Source: an uncultured Eubacterium sp. (GTDB lineage: Bacteria > Bacillota > Clostridia > Lachnospirales > Lachnospiraceae). Taken from it: 64,000 nucleotides of DNA. Position 1 is the first letter of the stretch, and every line of letters begins with the position of its first letter. The notes under the pieces are model-generated. The model ran no database searches. It was not told the origin of the DNA and saw only the letters and a program-made list of their open reading frames with translations. Of the stretch, positions 62,810 to 64,000 are shown piece by piece. The stretch is taken from positions 62,001 to 126,000 of the forward strand of contig CAJUBZ010000004.1 of NCBI GenBank assembly GCA_910584795.1. The letters are read 5' to 3'. A program made the position numbers and the translations under genes.

Positions 62810-63793
62810 TTATCTTCCATCATCTGTAAGTTCTTCGATTTTCTTCATAAAATTTATTGGAGAAAACTCATTCTGATATTTATAGTCAATCTTTTCTTTC
62901 TTTTTTATCCAGTTTATGTCTATATCTTCAATGTTATCAAATACTTGAATATACTTACTATTATAAAAAGGTAATTTCTTAACAAGCTGATTGTTAGTTA
63001 TAAGTTTTTTGTTATAAAGTACAGCCTCATAATATCTTAATGTCACTCCAGATTGTCCCGGCTGAAGTACCTCTAAAATACACTCATATGATTGAATATG
63101 TTCCAATATTTCATCATATGTCTGCATATTATTATAATGTATCTCTTCCTTTATCTGGCTGTCTTTATCAACACCTACAATATTAAAATCACATTTAATT
63201 CCACCACTTTGCAACTTATCCCATATTTCATGAATGACTTCTACCCTGTTTTTCTTATTCATTCCTACAAAATAAACACTGTTTTTCTTTACTTTTTCCA
63301 CTATGGGAACATCTCTCTTGCTATACAGACACATAGTATGTATTGCATCGATTCTTCTTGAATCTTCATAATCGAATGTAAATGTATAATCTTTATCTAA
63401 TTGTTCAATATTATCTTTCATGTATTTTGACATGAGCCCAGATATCGGATCAATATAATATAATATATAGTGAACATTATACTTTTTCTTTAACTTATTT
63501 AGCCATGCACTGTCATAATAGTTAAATATGCCATTTCCCAAAATTATATAATTTTCATCCTTGCTCAAATCAATATGAGATAAAGTAAAAAACCTATGCC
63601 AGATACATTTTAAAGGCAGATTAACCTTTATATTTATTCTAAAATATAACTGTAACGCTTTTCTGACAAATTTATTTTTGCATATAATTGGTTCTTTCTT
63701 ATAAAAAAAATTGTCTTTTTTATATGTCTCTAAATCTCTCAGCATTTGTTTACTTGTCAAACTTCCTGGAGATATAAGATAATATTTTTTCAT
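62810..63793 (-). CDS. Unrecognised GT-like protein of polysaccharide locus (paralogue B)
   Basis: A 327-aa soluble protein. The C-terminal part shares a pattern with paralogue A at 41392: TLRYYEAVLYNKKLITNN, FYNSKYIQVF and WIKKKEKIDYKY, with the same spacing. The N-terminal halves differ, as expected if they bind different acceptors. Probable GT-B-like glycosyltransferase. The start is uncertain: ATG 63793 is used, but AAGGA is 14 nt away, and an in-frame TTG at 63832 would overlap the gene upstream. Confidence 0.6.
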   Translation of the reverse strand: MKKYYLISPGSLTSKQMLRDLETYKKDNFFYKKEPIICKNKFVRKALQLYFRINIKVNLPLKCIWHRFFTLSHIDLSKDENYIILGNGIFNYYDSAWLNKLKKKYNVHYILYYIDPISGLMSKYMKDNIEQLDKDYTFTFDYEDSRRIDAIHTMCLYSKRDVPIVEKVKKNSVYFVGMNKKNRVEVIHEIWDKLQSGGIKCDFNIVGVDKDSQIKEEIHYNNMQTYDEILEHIQSYECILEVLQPGQSGVTLRYYEAVLYNKKLITNNQLVKKLPFYNSKYIQVFDNIEDIDINWIKKKEKIDYKYQNEFSPINFMKKIEELTDDGR

Positions 63794-63801
63794 AAATATC
63801 T

Positions 63802-64000
63802 TTAATTTCCTTTTCTCTGTGCTGCTATACAATAGCTTTTCTCATCATAATATCCTATCCCTACAAATGCAATAATGACTTCATTCTCCGGAATATTATA
63901 GATTTCCCTCACTTTTGATTCATCTTCATTAAACTTCCATTGATAAATACAATTACCAATATTGTGAATACATAAGGCTTCTCTTAAATATCCTAAATAA
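63802..64000 (-). CDS. Nitroreductase-like protein, C-terminal part (cut by window edge)
   Basis: Partial gene running off the right edge. The last 65 residues are visible and end RKGN at the stop 63802-63804. They contain IHNIGNCIYQWKF, then SKVREIYNIPENEVIIAFVG and YYDE, matching the end of FMN-dependent nitroreductases (a GIGS-like turn, then an IPEDE-like helix and an IAIG-like strand). Nitroreductase-type genes are often found with FrhB-like and pyruvyl transferase genes in such loci. The start lies outside the window. Confidence 0.7.
   Translation of the reverse strand, partial: YLGYLREALCIHNIGNCIYQWKFNEDESKVREIYNIPENEVIIAFVGIGYYDEKSYCIAAQRKGN

Overview
The window is AT-rich DNA from a spore-forming Clostridia member, most likely of the Lachnospiraceae. 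The evidence is the sporulation set (spoIIE, spoVT, yabP, yabQ), a Firmicutes yab-spoIIE-tilS-hpt-ftsH synteny block, a class B sortase with an SPKTG substrate, a K+-dependent membrane pyrophosphatase, and AGGAGG-type ribosome binding sites throughout. No rRNA, tRNA, CRISPR array, prophage or insertion sequence was seen.

Region 1 (1-2.75 kb, + strand): a palindromic repeat patch, then a small cell-surface module made of class B sortase, an LCP-family ligase with a histidine-rich cytoplasmic tail, and a tiny SPKTG-anchored surface protein. Region 2 (2.75-13.1 kb, - strand): a housekeeping and sporulation block read leftwards as spoVT, hup, rqcP, yabP, yabQ, divIC, spoIIE, tilS, hpt, ftsH and a cytoplasmic GH13 amylase. 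Its control signals are legible: a Spo0A-type spoIIE promoter with a 21-bp spacer, a sigma-G-like spoVT promoter, and a cloverleaf-like structured element just upstream of rqcP. Region 3 (13.1-28.2 kb): sbcC-sbcD-argF overlapping in one unit, an amidase, a LysM-GH18 spore-type hydrolase whose ribosome binding site sits inside a terminator stem, a CofE-like ligase-domain protein, a two-component system with a membrane partner protein, hppA, an Lrp-type regulator and a nucleotidyltransferase-fold protein.

Region 4 (28.2-64.0 kb, - strand): a very large exopolysaccharide or capsule locus that continues past the right edge. Reading with transcription from the right, it holds a nitroreductase C-terminus, a probable glycosyltransferase, VanZ, an APH-like kinase, glf (Galf precursor), rfbB-rfbD-rfbC (dTDP-rhamnose; no rfbA in the window), and a long run of GT2 and GT4 glycosyltransferases. 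It also has five integral-membrane acyltransferases and one hexapeptide acyltransferase, an EpsG-like polymerase and a Wzx flippase. Two polysaccharide pyruvyl transferases are each accompanied by an FrhB-like iron-sulfur protein. A membrane protein with Ig-like repeats and two tandem Wzz-tyrosine-kinase fusions close the operon at its 3' end. The initiating phosphoglycosyl transferase is not in the window.

The genes fit one picture: sugars are activated (Rha, Galf), assembled by about a dozen glycosyltransferases, decorated with acyl and pyruvyl groups, flipped by Wzx, polymerised by the EpsG-like protein, and length-controlled by the paired Wzz kinases. The most unusual signals are the four-way-junction element upstream of rqcP, the terminator/RBS overlap at 20.05 kb, the asymmetric kinase pair with a 16-tyrosine tail, a paralogous pair of unrecognised GT-like proteins, and the duplicated FrhB/pyruvyl-transferase modules.
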